NCBI GenBank assembly: GCA_003543035.1
Contig: DPJL01000317.1
Coordinates: 1-14,290 of the forward strand
DNA: 14,290 nucleotides
Source of the DNA: Micromonosporaceae bacterium
GTDB taxonomy: Bacteria > Actinomycetota > Actinomycetes > Mycobacteriales > Micromonosporaceae
Direction of reading: 5' to 3'
Below are positions 6,434 through 13,512 of the stretch, piece after piece. The position numbers and the translations under genes are program-made. The notes under the pieces are model-generated. The model was not told the DNA's origin, did not search any database, and saw only the letters and a program-made list of their open reading frames with translations. Each line of letters starts with the position of its first letter. Within the stretch, counting starts at the first letter, position 1.

Positions 6434-7078
6434 ATGCCTACCGCAATCGTCACCGGCGCCTCCCGCGGCCTCGGCCTCGAACTCGCCCGCGTTCTCCTGA
6501 CAGCAGGCTGGCAGGTGATCGCCGACGCCCGCAGCCCGCTCACTGAACCAGGGCTGACCGCCCGGCAGGGCGATGTCACCGATCCCCGGCACCGGGAAGA
6601 GCTGCTGGCCGGGGTGCAGACCCTCGATCTGCTGATCAACAACGCTGGAACGCTTGGGCCGAGCCCGTTGCCGTTCCTCAATGAGGTACCGGTTGAGGCG
6701 CTGAGGGCCGTCTACGAGGCGAATGTCATCGCCCCGCTGGCACTGACTCAACTCGCCCTGCCACTACTGCGAAAGTCCAACGGCATCCTCGTCAACGTCA
6801 CCTCCGACGCCGCACCCGAGGCCTACCCGGGTTGGGGGGCCTACGGTTCGTCCAAGGCCGCCCTTGAGGCGCTGAGCCGGGTGCTCGCCGTCGAAGAAGA
6901 GGGAGTGACGGTCTGGCAGGTGGATCCGGGTGACCTGCGTACGCAGATGCAGCAGGATGCCTACCCCGGCGAGGATATCTCCGACCGGGCGCTGCCCTCG
7001 ACAGTCGCGCCCGGCCTGTTGAAACTGCTCGCCGAGCGCCCGCCATCGGGCCGCTATCGCCTGCCGGAGTGGGCATGA
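6434..7078 (+). CDS. Short-chain dehydrogenase/reductase (SDR)
   Basis: A 214-residue Rossmann-fold oxidoreductase of the classical SDR type. The nucleotide-binding motif TGASRGLG is at 7-14, NNAG at 69-72, catalytic Ser124 (NVTSDAAP), then Tyr137 and Lys141 in YGSSK, and the cofactor loop PGDLRT at 165-170. It is slightly shorter than the usual 240-260 residues: the C-terminal substrate-binding region after PGDLRT is compact. The start MPTAIVTGAS at 6434 places the glycine motif at the normal distance from the N-terminus. Its stop overlaps the next gene in an ATGA (7075-7078), so it is the first gene of a three-gene operon. Substrate unknown; it may act with the VOC and QueA-like partners. 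Confidence 0.92.
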   Translation: MPTAIVTGASRGLGLELARVLLTAGWQVIADARSPLTEPGLTARQGDVTDPRHREELLAGVQTLDLLINNAGTLGPSPLPFLNEVPVEALRAVYEANVIAPLALTQLALPLLRKSNGILVNVTSDAAPEAYPGWGAYGSSKAALEALSRVLAVEEEGVTVWQVDPGDLRTQMQQDAYPGEDISDRALPSTVAPGLLKLLAERPPSGRYRLPEWA

Positions 7079-7383
7079 CAGCGCTGTGGGCACCGTTTGA
7101 AGTCGCCGACCTGTTCGCCTCGGAAAGGTTCTATCGGGGGCTTGGGCTGCCGGTCATCGACTCCTTCAAGGACGGTCTCATCTTCGGCGTCGGCGCGAGC
7201 GGACGCATCGAGATCGTGCAGACACCCAAGACCGGCCATCCCACCACGGCCATCGAGCTACCGACCTGGGCGGCCGTTGACCGGCTTGGCAAAGGAACTG
7301 TTTTCCCCCGTGGCCACCACGGCTTCGTCACCGCCGACCCCGACGGCAACCGGTTACTGATCTGGAGCGAGGGCACCGCATGA
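7075..7383 (+). CDS. VOC-superfamily (glyoxalase/dioxygenase-like) protein
   Basis: A 102-residue protein with the paired beta-alpha-beta modules of the vicinal oxygen chelate fold. The first module holds FEVADLFASERFYRGLGLPV and a GLIFGV strand; the second ends with the characteristic HGFVTADPDGNRLLIW. It is shorter than the usual 115-130 residues, with a compact linker. Candidate metal ligands are Glu46 in the RIEIVQ strand and the His residues near HGF, but the set is incomplete compared with glyoxalase I, so enzymatic activity is not assured. The start is ATG at 7075 with GGAG 5 nt upstream, overlapping the SDR stop by 4 bp. An in-frame GTG at 7069 is less likely because it lies within that GGAG. 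It overlaps the QueA-like gene by 4 bp (ATGA). Confidence 0.8.
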   Translation: MTALWAPFEVADLFASERFYRGLGLPVIDSFKDGLIFGVGASGRIEIVQTPKTGHPTTAIELPTWAAVDRLGKGTVFPRGHHGFVTADPDGNRLLIWSEGTA

Positions 7384-8372
7384 CCGCCACCACATTCGAC
7401 TTCACCCTCTCCCCCGACCTCGAAGCGCATGAGCCGCCCGAGGCCAGAGGACTGGCGCGGGACCAGGTCCGGATGCTCGTCGGTGGGCCCGATGGTGTTG
7501 CGCACCATCACTTCCCTGAGCTGCCCCACCTGCTCGAGCCGGGAGACGTGTTGGTGGTGAACAACTCGGCCACGATGCCCGCAGCGGTGTCCACAGTGGA
7601 CGGACAGCTTGCCGTCCACTTCTCGACTCAGCTGCCGGATGGGAGTTGGGTTATCGAGCCGCGGCACTATCAAGGCACACCCGGGGAACGACTCAGGCTT
7701 CCGGGCGGGGTGAGTGCGGTGCTGAAGGAGGTTTACTCGGAGCGGCTCTGGATCGCCGATATCGACGTCGCCTCCATTCCGGGGTATCTCATGAAATATG
7801 GCAGGCCTATCCGGTACCCATATGTGGCTCGCGATTGGCCCCTGTCGACGTATCACAGTGTCTTTGCCACCGAGTTGGGCAGCGCCGAAATGCCAAGTGC
7901 CAGCAGGCCTTTCACCGAGCACATGGTCACCCGGCTGGCGAGTCGCGGCATCGTGATCGCTCCGATCACCTTGCACACGGGGGTTGCGTCGCCCGAGGCA
8001 CATGAGAAGCCTTACCCGGAAAGGTATTCGGTCCCGGCCAACACCGCGCGGCTGGCTAATGAGGCCAAGGCGGCGGGACAGCGGATCATCGCGGTCGGCA
8101 CCACAGCGGTGCGGGCGTTGGAAACCGCGGCCCGGCCTGACGGGATGGTTCAGGCTTCGCACGGCTGGACCGACCTTCTGGTCACTCCTGAGTCGGGTGT
8201 ATTGGTCACTGACGGTCTGCTGACCGGCTTCCATGAACCGCGTGCGTCACATCTGCTGATGCTGGAAGCGATCGCCGGCAGCGAGCTGCTTTCCCGTTGC
8301 TACTCCGCGGCAATCGCCGAAGGCTATCTGTGGCACGAATTCGGCGACCTCAACCTGCTACTGGCCCGCTGA
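7380..8372 (+). CDS. QueA-like protein (SAM:tRNA ribosyltransferase-isomerase family), divergent short form
   Basis: A 330-residue homologue of QueA, the enzyme that transfers and isomerises the ribosyl part of S-adenosylmethionine onto 7-aminomethyl-7-deazaguanine in tRNA to make epoxyqueuosine. Family blocks are visible throughout: DFTLSPDLEAHEPPE at the N-terminus, LEPGDVLVVNNSATMPA (52-68), APITLHTG (194-201), RIIAVGTTAVRALETA (235-250), VTDGLLTGFHEPRASHLLML (276-295) and the terminal YLWHEFGDLNLLL. Canonical QueA has PTAGLHF where this protein has PSASRPFTEHMV (172-183), and the following HVGAGTF block is altered (HTGVAS), so a changed substrate is possible. It overlaps the VOC gene by 4 bp. 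No tgt, queG or other queuosine gene is in the window. The fold call is strong; the queuosine function is not established. Confidence 0.85.
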   Translation: MTATTFDFTLSPDLEAHEPPEARGLARDQVRMLVGGPDGVAHHHFPELPHLLEPGDVLVVNNSATMPAAVSTVDGQLAVHFSTQLPDGSWVIEPRHYQGTPGERLRLPGGVSAVLKEVYSERLWIADIDVASIPGYLMKYGRPIRYPYVARDWPLSTYHSVFATELGSAEMPSASRPFTEHMVTRLASRGIVIAPITLHTGVASPEAHEKPYPERYSVPANTARLANEAKAAGQRIIAVGTTAVRALETAARPDGMVQASHGWTDLLVTPESGVLVTDGLLTGFHEPRASHLLMLEAIAGSELLSRCYSAAIAEGYLWHEFGDLNLLLAR

Positions 8373-8421
8373 CCGTTTGTCGGCTCGCATCCTGATTTGC
8401 CGCAGCAGCACGGATGCCGCT

Positions 8422-8446
8422 GTCGTGAGCACGACCCTTATTGTTA
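8422..8446. terminator. Possible terminator between convergent QueA-like and xylB genes
   Basis: The 71-bp convergent gap contains GTCGTG-AG-CACGAC (8422-8435), foldable as a 5-bp stem with a 4-nt loop, followed by CCTTATTGTTA. A second short inverted repeat, GCATCC/GGATGC (8387-8392 and 8412-8417), lies just before it. The stem is short and the T tract is poor, so this is a weak candidate. Nothing else was seen in the gap. Confidence 0.3.
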
Positions 8447-9838
8447 CCTATTGACCACCAGATCACGCGCCTGCCTGTACCGCTCGCGCGTATGCGAATC
8501 CGTTTCGTCGGCCTCATAGGTCTTACCTAAAGGCCCGGCCCATTCGGGTGGGCTCGACTGTCCGGAAAGGACCCATGCCGCCTGACGAGCCGCCCCGTCG
8601 GCGACGTACTCCCCTGGCGACGGCACCACCACCGGGCAGCCGAGAATGGCCGGAGCCAACTGCCGGACCGCATCGGATTGTGCCCCGCCACCGATAAGGA
8701 TCACGCGCTCGGGCCGCGCTCCTTGTGCCACAAGCGCATCCAGCCCATCGGCCAGCGCGCACAGCATCCCCTCCACCGCCGCTCGCGCGAGATGTGCGGG
8801 CGTGGTGTTCGCGTGGGTGAGGCCGTGGAACGCGCCGGAGGCGTCGGGCCTATTCGGGGTGCGTTCGCCATCCAGATAGGGCACCAGAACCAGTCCGTCG
8901 GAGCCCGCCGGAGCGCGAAGCGCGAGGCGGGAGAGCTCGTCGAGGTCGACACCGAGCAGGCGTGCGGTCGCGTCGAGCACCAGAGCGGCGTTGAGCGTGC
9001 ACACCAATGGCAGGAAGAGCCCGGTGGCATCGGCGAATCCGGCAACTTCACCGAGAGGATCCGCAGTGGGTTGGGACGCGACCATGAAGATGGTGCCGGA
9101 GGTGCCTATGGAGACAACGACATCGCCAAGCTCGGCTCCGATCCCCAAGGCGGCACTGGCATTGTCACCGGCGCCCGGCCCGATCAGGACTCCGGCCGGA
9201 GTGGATCCGGCCAGCTCGGCCGGCCCGAGCACCGAAGGCAGCTGCGGTATGCGCCCGAACGCTTTCTGAAGGAGGTCGTGTCGGTAGCTGTCGCGAGCCG
9301 GTGACCAATACCCTGTCCCGCTCGCGTCACTGCGATCGGTCGAGATCGACCGCGGGTCGGCCGAACCGCTCAGCCGCCAGGTGAGCCAATCATGTGGCAG
9401 GCAAACAGTTTCGGTCCGGGCGGCGAGCGCGGGCTCGTGCGTGGCAAACCAGCGGAGCTTGGTGACGGTGAAGGAGGCGACCGGTACACTGCCGACCGCC
9501 TCAGCCCATGTCTCGGCGCCAAGCTCCGTCACCAGATCCGTGGCGGCTTCTGCCGAACGCAAATCGTTCCAGAGCAACGCGGGGCGTATAACCTCTCCGG
9601 CATTGTCCAGACACACCATGCCGTGCTGTTGCGCCGCAACGGAAATGGCCGCCACGTCGGCGATCCCACCGGCATCGTCGATTGCCAGCCGCAGCGCCTC
9701 CCACCATCGCTCAGGGTGCACCTCGGTCCCGGCAGGATGCGATGCGCGACCGGCCCGCACCAGGTCACCTGTTTCGGCCTCCCGGATCACGACTTTGCAT
9801 GACTGGGTGGACGAGTCGACGCCCGCGACGAGGGTCAT
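8444..9838 (-). CDS. xylB: Xylulokinase
   Basis: A 464-residue FGGY-family carbohydrate kinase that phosphorylates D-xylulose with ATP to give D-xylulose 5-phosphate. It opens with VAGVDSSTQSCKVVI (the DxGT-like phosphate-1 motif as DSSTQS). It carries the xylulokinase substrate block AAQQHGMV (68-75), LLWNDLRSA, the catalytic base Asp225 in GAGDNA, SIGTSG (243-248) and the FGGY signature region YLDGERTPNRPDASGAFHGL (321-340). A C-terminal adenosine motif, LIGGGAQSDAVRQL, follows. The ATG at 9838 overlaps the xylA stop in an ATGA, and GGGGG sits about 8 nt upstream inside xylA. The gene lies downstream of xylA in one transcription unit under the palindromic operator at 10999-11031. Confidence 0.95.
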   Translation of the reverse strand: MTLVAGVDSSTQSCKVVIREAETGDLVRAGRASHPAGTEVHPERWWEALRLAIDDAGGIADVAAISVAAQQHGMVCLDNAGEVIRPALLWNDLRSAEAATDLVTELGAETWAEAVGSVPVASFTVTKLRWFATHEPALAARTETVCLPHDWLTWRLSGSADPRSISTDRSDASGTGYWSPARDSYRHDLLQKAFGRIPQLPSVLGPAELAGSTPAGVLIGPGAGDNASAALGIGAELGDVVVSIGTSGTIFMVASQPTADPLGEVAGFADATGLFLPLVCTLNAALVLDATARLLGVDLDELSRLALRAPAGSDGLVLVPYLDGERTPNRPDASGAFHGLTHANTTPAHLARAAVEGMLCALADGLDALVAQGARPERVILIGGGAQSDAVRQLAPAILGCPVVVPSPGEYVADGAARQAAWVLSGQSSPPEWAGPLGKTYEADETDSHTRERYRQARDLVVNR

Positions 9839-10983
9839 GGGCGTACCCCCAACAGGTGCTCGACAGCGAGCTGGTTGAGGTGAGCGAAGCCATACCCGCG
9901 CGATGCCAGAGCGTCCACATCGGACTTCTCCGAAACGAGATCGGCCGCCGTCTCACCGGGTGCGAGGGTCGGCACCGAGAGCTCCGGCACCCCACTCGCC
10001 TGCAACGCCTCAGCGACTCGCGGGTCTGCTCGCCATGCCGCGGCCCGCTCCTTGAGGAGAAGGTAGGTGCGCATGTTCGCCGCGGCGGAGGCCCACACGC
10101 CGTTTATGTCCTCGGTGCGCATCGGCTTGTAGTCGAAGTGCCGCGGACCCTCGTATCCGCCGGTCTCCAGCAAGTCCACGAGGAAGAAGGCGTTGAGCAG
10201 ATCGCCATGGCCGAAAATGAGGTCCTGGTCGTACTTCACGCCGCGCTGACCGTTGAGGTCGATGTGGAAAAGCTTGCCGTGCCACAGCGCCTGGGCGATG
10301 CCGTGCACGAAGTTCAAGCCGGCCATCTGCTCGTGGCCCACCTCTGGATTCAGGCCCACCATCTCGTGATGGTGCAGGCTCGAGATGAAAGCGAGGGCGT
10401 GCCCGATCGTGGGCAGCAGGATGTCGCCGCGTGGCTCGTTGGGCTTGGGCTCTATGGCGAAGCGGATCTGGTACCCACGGTCAATGCAGTATTGGGCAAG
10501 GAAATCGATGCCCTCACGGAATCGGTCGAGCGCGGCCCGAACGTCTTTGGCGGCATCACTTTCCGACCCCTCGCGCCCGCCCCAGAAGACGTAGGTGCTC
10601 GCGCCAAGCTCGGCAGCGAGGTCCAGATTGCGCATCACCTTGCGCAGAGCGAAACGGCGCACGTCTCGACTGTTCGCGGTGAACGCACCCTCCTTGAAAA
10701 CGGGATGGGTAAACAGGTTCGTGGTCGCCATCGGCACGACCAATCCGGTCTCCTCCAGCGCCTTCTTGAACCGCTCGACAGCTCGGCTGCGAGTGTCCTC
10801 GTCGGCGCCAAACGGGATGAGGTCGTCGTCGTGGAAGGTGACGCCGTAGGCGCCAAGCTCCGCCAGGCGGTGCACAGCCTCAACCGGGTCGAGCGGCTCC
10901 CGGGTGGCGTCGCCAAACGGGTCACGGGCCTGCCAGCCCACGGTCCAGAGTCCGAAAGTGAATTTATCCGCCTTGGTCGGCAT
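9835..10983 (-). CDS. xylA: Xylose isomerase
   Basis: A 382-residue class I xylose isomerase of the actinobacterial type, converting D-xylose to D-xylulose with two divalent metals. Every key residue of the well-studied Streptomyces enzyme is present with a constant shift of 3: His51 (TFHDDD), Glu178 and Lys180 (AIEPKPNEP), Glu214 and His217 (NPEVGHEQ), Asp242 (HIDLN), Asp252 and Asp254 (KYDQDL) and Asp284 (FDYKP). The Trp residues at 13 and 17 (GLWTVGWQ) and Phe91 in TTNLFTHPVF match the sugar pocket. The ATG at 10983 has a GAGAGG ribosome-binding site about 8 nt upstream. It is the first gene of the xylAB unit, divergent from xylR, with a TTGACA promoter overlapped by a palindrome. Confidence 0.97.
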   Translation of the reverse strand: MPTKADKFTFGLWTVGWQARDPFGDATREPLDPVEAVHRLAELGAYGVTFHDDDLIPFGADEDTRSRAVERFKKALEETGLVVPMATTNLFTHPVFKEGAFTANSRDVRRFALRKVMRNLDLAAELGASTYVFWGGREGSESDAAKDVRAALDRFREGIDFLAQYCIDRGYQIRFAIEPKPNEPRGDILLPTIGHALAFISSLHHHEMVGLNPEVGHEQMAGLNFVHGIAQALWHGKLFHIDLNGQRGVKYDQDLIFGHGDLLNAFFLVDLLETGGYEGPRHFDYKPMRTEDINGVWASAAANMRTYLLLKERAAAWRADPRVAEALQASGVPELSVPTLAPGETAADLVSEKSDVDALASRGYGFAHLNQLAVEHLLGVRP

Positions 10984-10998
10984 GATTTTTGCCTCTCA

Positions 10999-11031
10999 AC
11001 GATATTTGTTTATCCATTGAACTAATATCGT
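10999..11031. promoter_or_regulatory. xyl operator: 33-bp imperfect palindrome
   Basis: ACGATATTTGTTTA (10999-11012) and TGAACTAATATCGT (11018-11031) are inverted copies matching at 12 of 14 positions around a 5-bp centre, with the outer 8 bp perfect. The site lies in the 64-bp gap between xylA and the ROK regulator and is conspicuously AT-rich for this genome. The inner TTxGTT.../...AACxAA pattern resembles the TTAGTTT-type half-sites of Gram-positive XylR operators. Because it covers the xylA -10 box, repression in the absence of xylose is the expected mode. Binding by the adjacent regulator is inferred. Confidence 0.72.
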
Positions 11032-11044
11032 GTGGCATTGTCAA
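11016..11044 (-). promoter_or_regulatory. xylA promoter (TTGACA-N17-TTCAAT)
   Basis: On the minus strand a consensus -35 TTGACA (11044-11039) is followed after exactly 17 bp by TTCAAT (11021-11016, four of six matches to TATAAT). The start site would fall near 11009, giving a leader of about 26 nt that contains the GAGAGG ribosome-binding site of xylA. The -10 lies in the centre of the palindromic operator. The -35 overlaps CATTGT (11036-11041), a weak -10 candidate for the divergent regulator at leaderless spacing before the ATG at 11048. Confidence 0.6.
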
Positions 11045-11047
11045 GGC

Positions 11048-12211
11048 ATGCCAGCCCGCGACATCCCGGTGCGCCAGGCGAGCCTGCGCGAGCACAATCT
11101 CGCAGTCGTGCTGCGCCAGGTGGCGGCGAGCCCTCAGCCCGTCTCGCGCGCGGCGATCGCCGCGAACTGCGGGCTCACTCGCGCCACGGTTTCGGCGATC
11201 GTCGATGAACTGATCGCCGGTGGACTGGTCAGCTTCGCCGATGAGTCCCGCACCGGCGTCGGCCGGCCGTCGATTGGCGTGTCGCTCAACGGAACCCGGC
11301 CCGCCGGGCTCGGCATGGAAATCAACGTGGACTATCTGGCCACCTGCGTGCTCGATCTGGCCGGCACCATCCGTCATCGCGAAGTCGTCGTCGCGGACCA
11401 GCGTGGAAAGTCTCCGGCCCAGGCGTTCAGTTCCCTTGCGGCAGCGGCAGATCGGGCTCGTGTGAAAGCCGCATCAGAAGGGCTGTTGGTGTCGGCCGGG
11501 ACAGTAGCGCTGCCCGGCCTCATCGAGGCCGCGACCGTCCACATTGCACCGAACCTCGGCTGGCATCAGGTGCCGCTACCGCCCTCGCTCGGCGACCTCC
11601 CGGTGAGCTTCGGCAACGAGGCCAACCTCGCGGCCTTTGGCGAGCTGCACACTTCCCCGTTGCACAGCTTCATCTACGTCTCCGGTGAGATCGGCATCGG
11701 TGCGGGAATCGTTGTCAATGAAAGACTTTTCGGTGGTACCAGGGGATGGGCCGGCGAGTTGGGCCACGTGACCGTGGATCCGGCCGGCAAGCCGTGCCGT
11801 TGTGGTTCACAGGGTTGCCTGGAGCAATACGCGGGCGAGGATGCGATCCGGGAGGCGGCAGGTCTGCCGGAGACGGCCTCATTGCTCGACCGCGCCAGGA
11901 AGGGCAGCGGCAAGACATTGGCGGCTTTGGATCAGGCCGGCGCCGCGCTTGGCATCGCCCTGGCGAGCGCGGTCAATCTGCTCGACCTGCCCGCAGTGGT
12001 GTTGGGCGGTCACTTCGCGCCGCTGGCGCAGTGGCTCCGCCCAGCGATCGAGGCCGAGCTGAGCCAGCGAGTGATCACCGCTCGCTGGTCGCCACCCTCG
12101 ATTCAGGCGTCCGCGCTCGGTACCGACGCCGCCATCATCGGCGCAGCTCACACAGTGGTTCAAGCGATCATCGACAATCCCGCGGGCTATTTGGCGTCAG
12201 CTCGCCCTTGA
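11048..12211 (+). CDS. xylR: ROK-family xylose repressor (XylR-type)
   Basis: A 387-residue regulator with an N-terminal winged helix (about 10-75: SLREHNLAVVLRQVA, SRAAIAANCGLTRATVSAIV as the helix-turn-helix, and the GRPSI wing) fused to a ROK sugar-binding domain. The ROK zinc/sugar signature is complete: GELGH (236-240), then CRCGSQGCLEQ with Cys250, Cys252 and Cys257. The kinase-like region has GIGAGIVV (216-223), but as in other ROK repressors enzymatic activity is not expected. The ATG at 11048 (MPARDIPVRQASLREHN) is preferred over the GTG at 11030, which lies inside the operator. Divergence from xylAB and the shared palindrome give the XylR assignment, with xylose as the likely inducer. 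It is followed 32 bp later by an MFS gene on the same strand. Confidence 0.9.
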   Translation: MPARDIPVRQASLREHNLAVVLRQVAASPQPVSRAAIAANCGLTRATVSAIVDELIAGGLVSFADESRTGVGRPSIGVSLNGTRPAGLGMEINVDYLATCVLDLAGTIRHREVVVADQRGKSPAQAFSSLAAAADRARVKAASEGLLVSAGTVALPGLIEAATVHIAPNLGWHQVPLPPSLGDLPVSFGNEANLAAFGELHTSPLHSFIYVSGEIGIGAGIVVNERLFGGTRGWAGELGHVTVDPAGKPCRCGSQGCLEQYAGEDAIREAAGLPETASLLDRARKGSGKTLAALDQAGAALGIALASAVNLLDLPAVVLGGHFAPLAQWLRPAIEAELSQRVITARWSPPSIQASALGTDAAIIGAAHTVVQAIIDNPAGYLASARP

Positions 12212-12237
12212 CTTGCCGTCGGAATTGATGCCATGGT
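12208..12237 (+). promoter_or_regulatory. Possible promoter of the MFS gene (TTGACT-N18-CATGGT)
   Basis: TTGACT (12208-12213, overlapping the xylR stop) is followed after 18 bp by CATGGT (12232-12237), which ends 6 nt before the ATG at 12244, the leaderless spacing seen elsewhere in this window. The -10 is weak and lies inside the left arm of the 14-bp inverted repeat. This would let the transporter be expressed independently of xylR. Confidence 0.35.
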
Positions 12238-12262
12238 GACGTCATGACGACGTCACCATGGC
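12230..12262. repeat. Perfect 14-bp inverted repeat with the MFS start codon in its 5-nt centre
   Basis: GCCATGGTGACGTC (12230-12243) and GACGTCACCATGGC (12249-12262) are exact reverse complements separated by ATGAC, whose first three bases are the start codon of the downstream permease. As DNA it is a strong candidate operator. As RNA it would fold into a very stable hairpin presenting the AUG in the loop and burying the weak GGTGA ribosome-binding candidate (12235-12239). The right arm encodes residues 2-7 of the permease, so it is constrained both as coding and as structure. Confidence 0.8.
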
Positions 12263-13512
12263 TACGGCTTTTGCGCATCCGTGGATTCAGCCTGCTCTGG
12301 ACCGCGGGCCTCATCTCGATGACGGGCGACTGGCTGCTCCGGGTGGCACTGCCCATCTACGTTTACCAACTTTCCGACTCGGCCGGAGCCACCGCCGCTG
12401 CGGTCGCCGCCCGAGTCGGGATGGGCATGTTGGCTGCTCCGTTAGCCGGCGTCCTTGTTGATCGCTGGGATCGCAAGCGGGTCATGGTAATCGCCAACCT
12501 GGCGCAAGCGATCACGCTGCTGCCCCTGCTCGCCGTCGACTCAGCCGGCGAGTTGTGGATCGCCTACCTGGTCATTGCCGCGCAATGTGTGTGCGCCGTG
12601 TTTGTGGCGCCGGCCGAGCATGCGCTCCTCCCCCGGCTGGTGCCACAAGCCGATCTCGCCGCCGCCAACGGCCTGAATGCGTTGAACAACAACATCGCGC
12701 GGCTGCTGGGCCCGGCACTCGGCGGCATCGTCGCGGTGACCTTGGGCATCACCGGTGCGGTGCTGCTGAACAGTGTGACCTTCCTCCTCGCGGGTGTCCT
12801 ATCCGGACTGATCGCTGGCGCACACCGCGCGGAAAGCACTTCTCGTCGCCATATGTTGGGCGAGCTGGCTGACGGAGCCCGAGTCGTGGCCGGGTCGAGG
12901 GTGTTGCGGGCACTCTTCGCGGTTCTGGCCGTGACCTCGCTGGGTGAAGGCATCATGGGCTCGCTCTTCCCGGTCTTTGTGGTCGACGCGCTGCATGGCG
13001 GCGTCGAACAGGTGGCCTGGCTGATGTCCGCGCAAGCTGTTGGTGGCATCGTTGGCGGGCTGGCCTGCGCGGCCGTGGCGCGTCGGCTGAGCCCTTCACG
13101 CATGGTGGTCGCCGGCCTGATCGCCTTCGGCACGATCGATCTGATGATCTTCAACTATCCACGCTGGTTCGCCGAGTTTGGACCGGTCGTGGTGCTCTTC
13201 GTGCTGGTCGGCGTCCCCGGCGCGATCGCAACTGCGGCATATTTCACGCTGCTGCAGACCGAGGTACCAGACGAGCTGCGAGCCCGCGTCTTCAGTGGCC
13301 TGATCCTGCTGGAAGGCGGGGCCGGCCTAGTCGGTGCGGCGCTCGCCGCCACCCTTACCGGCCGATTCGGAGTCATCAACGTGCTCACGGCCCAAGGTGC
13401 CGCGTATGTGTTGTCAGCGCTCGCCTTCGTGCTCGTGCTCAGGCGCAACCGGTCCGCTGCCCCAATTCCGGCTACAACCTCCCGCCCGTTGGCAATGAAA
13501 GGTGAGTCATGA
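12244..13512 (+). CDS. MFS exporter, DHA3-like (EntS/MefA type)
   Basis: A 422-residue transporter with about twelve hydrophobic segments. The N-terminus (RGFSLLWTAGLISMTGDWLL) and the motif A loop GVLVDRWDRKRVM (69-81) are typical of the DHA3 group, which contains macrolide and siderophore exporters. LLPRLVPQADLAAANGLNAL (helix 4-5 loop) and the C-terminal half (LQTEVPDELRARVFS) also fit. The substrate is not evident; a role in xylose metabolism is not required by position, since xylR-linked genes can have separate promoters. The ATG at 12244 lies in the loop of a perfect 14-bp inverted repeat. Two tiny upstream frames (MPW at 12228, MVTS at 12233) precede it, the second ending in an ATGA overlap with this start. 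The 3' end overlaps a 38-codon ORF by 4 bp. Confidence 0.88.
   Translation: MTTSPWLRLLRIRGFSLLWTAGLISMTGDWLLRVALPIYVYQLSDSAGATAAAVAARVGMGMLAAPLAGVLVDRWDRKRVMVIANLAQAITLLPLLAVDSAGELWIAYLVIAAQCVCAVFVAPAEHALLPRLVPQADLAAANGLNALNNNIARLLGPALGGIVAVTLGITGAVLLNSVTFLLAGVLSGLIAGAHRAESTSRRHMLGELADGARVVAGSRVLRALFAVLAVTSLGEGIMGSLFPVFVVDALHGGVEQVAWLMSAQAVGGIVGGLACAAVARRLSPSRMVVAGLIAFGTIDLMIFNYPRWFAEFGPVVVLFVLVGVPGAIATAAYFTLLQTEVPDELRARVFSGLILLEGGAGLVGAALAATLTGRFGVINVLTAQGAAYVLSALAFVLVLRRNRSAAPIPATTSRPLAMKGES

Noticed and set aside
5224..6681. Longer kinase start at 6681 (485 residues)
   Set aside because: The extra 114 residues are unlike any sensor domain, overlap the divergent SDR gene, and bypass the TACCGT box and ATG at 6339.
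7131..8234. Open minus-strand frame of 367 codons opposite the VOC and QueA-like genes
   Set aside because: Antisense shadow; the plus-strand genes are joined by ATGA overlaps and show family motifs.
9682..11025. Open plus-strand frame of 447 codons opposite xylA/xylB
   Set aside because: It lies antisense to two genes with complete active-site residues, and its translation has low-complexity, domain-free composition typical of the opposite strand of high-GC coding DNA.
12237..12244. TGACGTCA as a eukaryotic-style CRE site
   Set aside because: It is simply part of the larger 14-bp inverted repeat; there is no reason to assign a CRE-binding factor in a bacterium.
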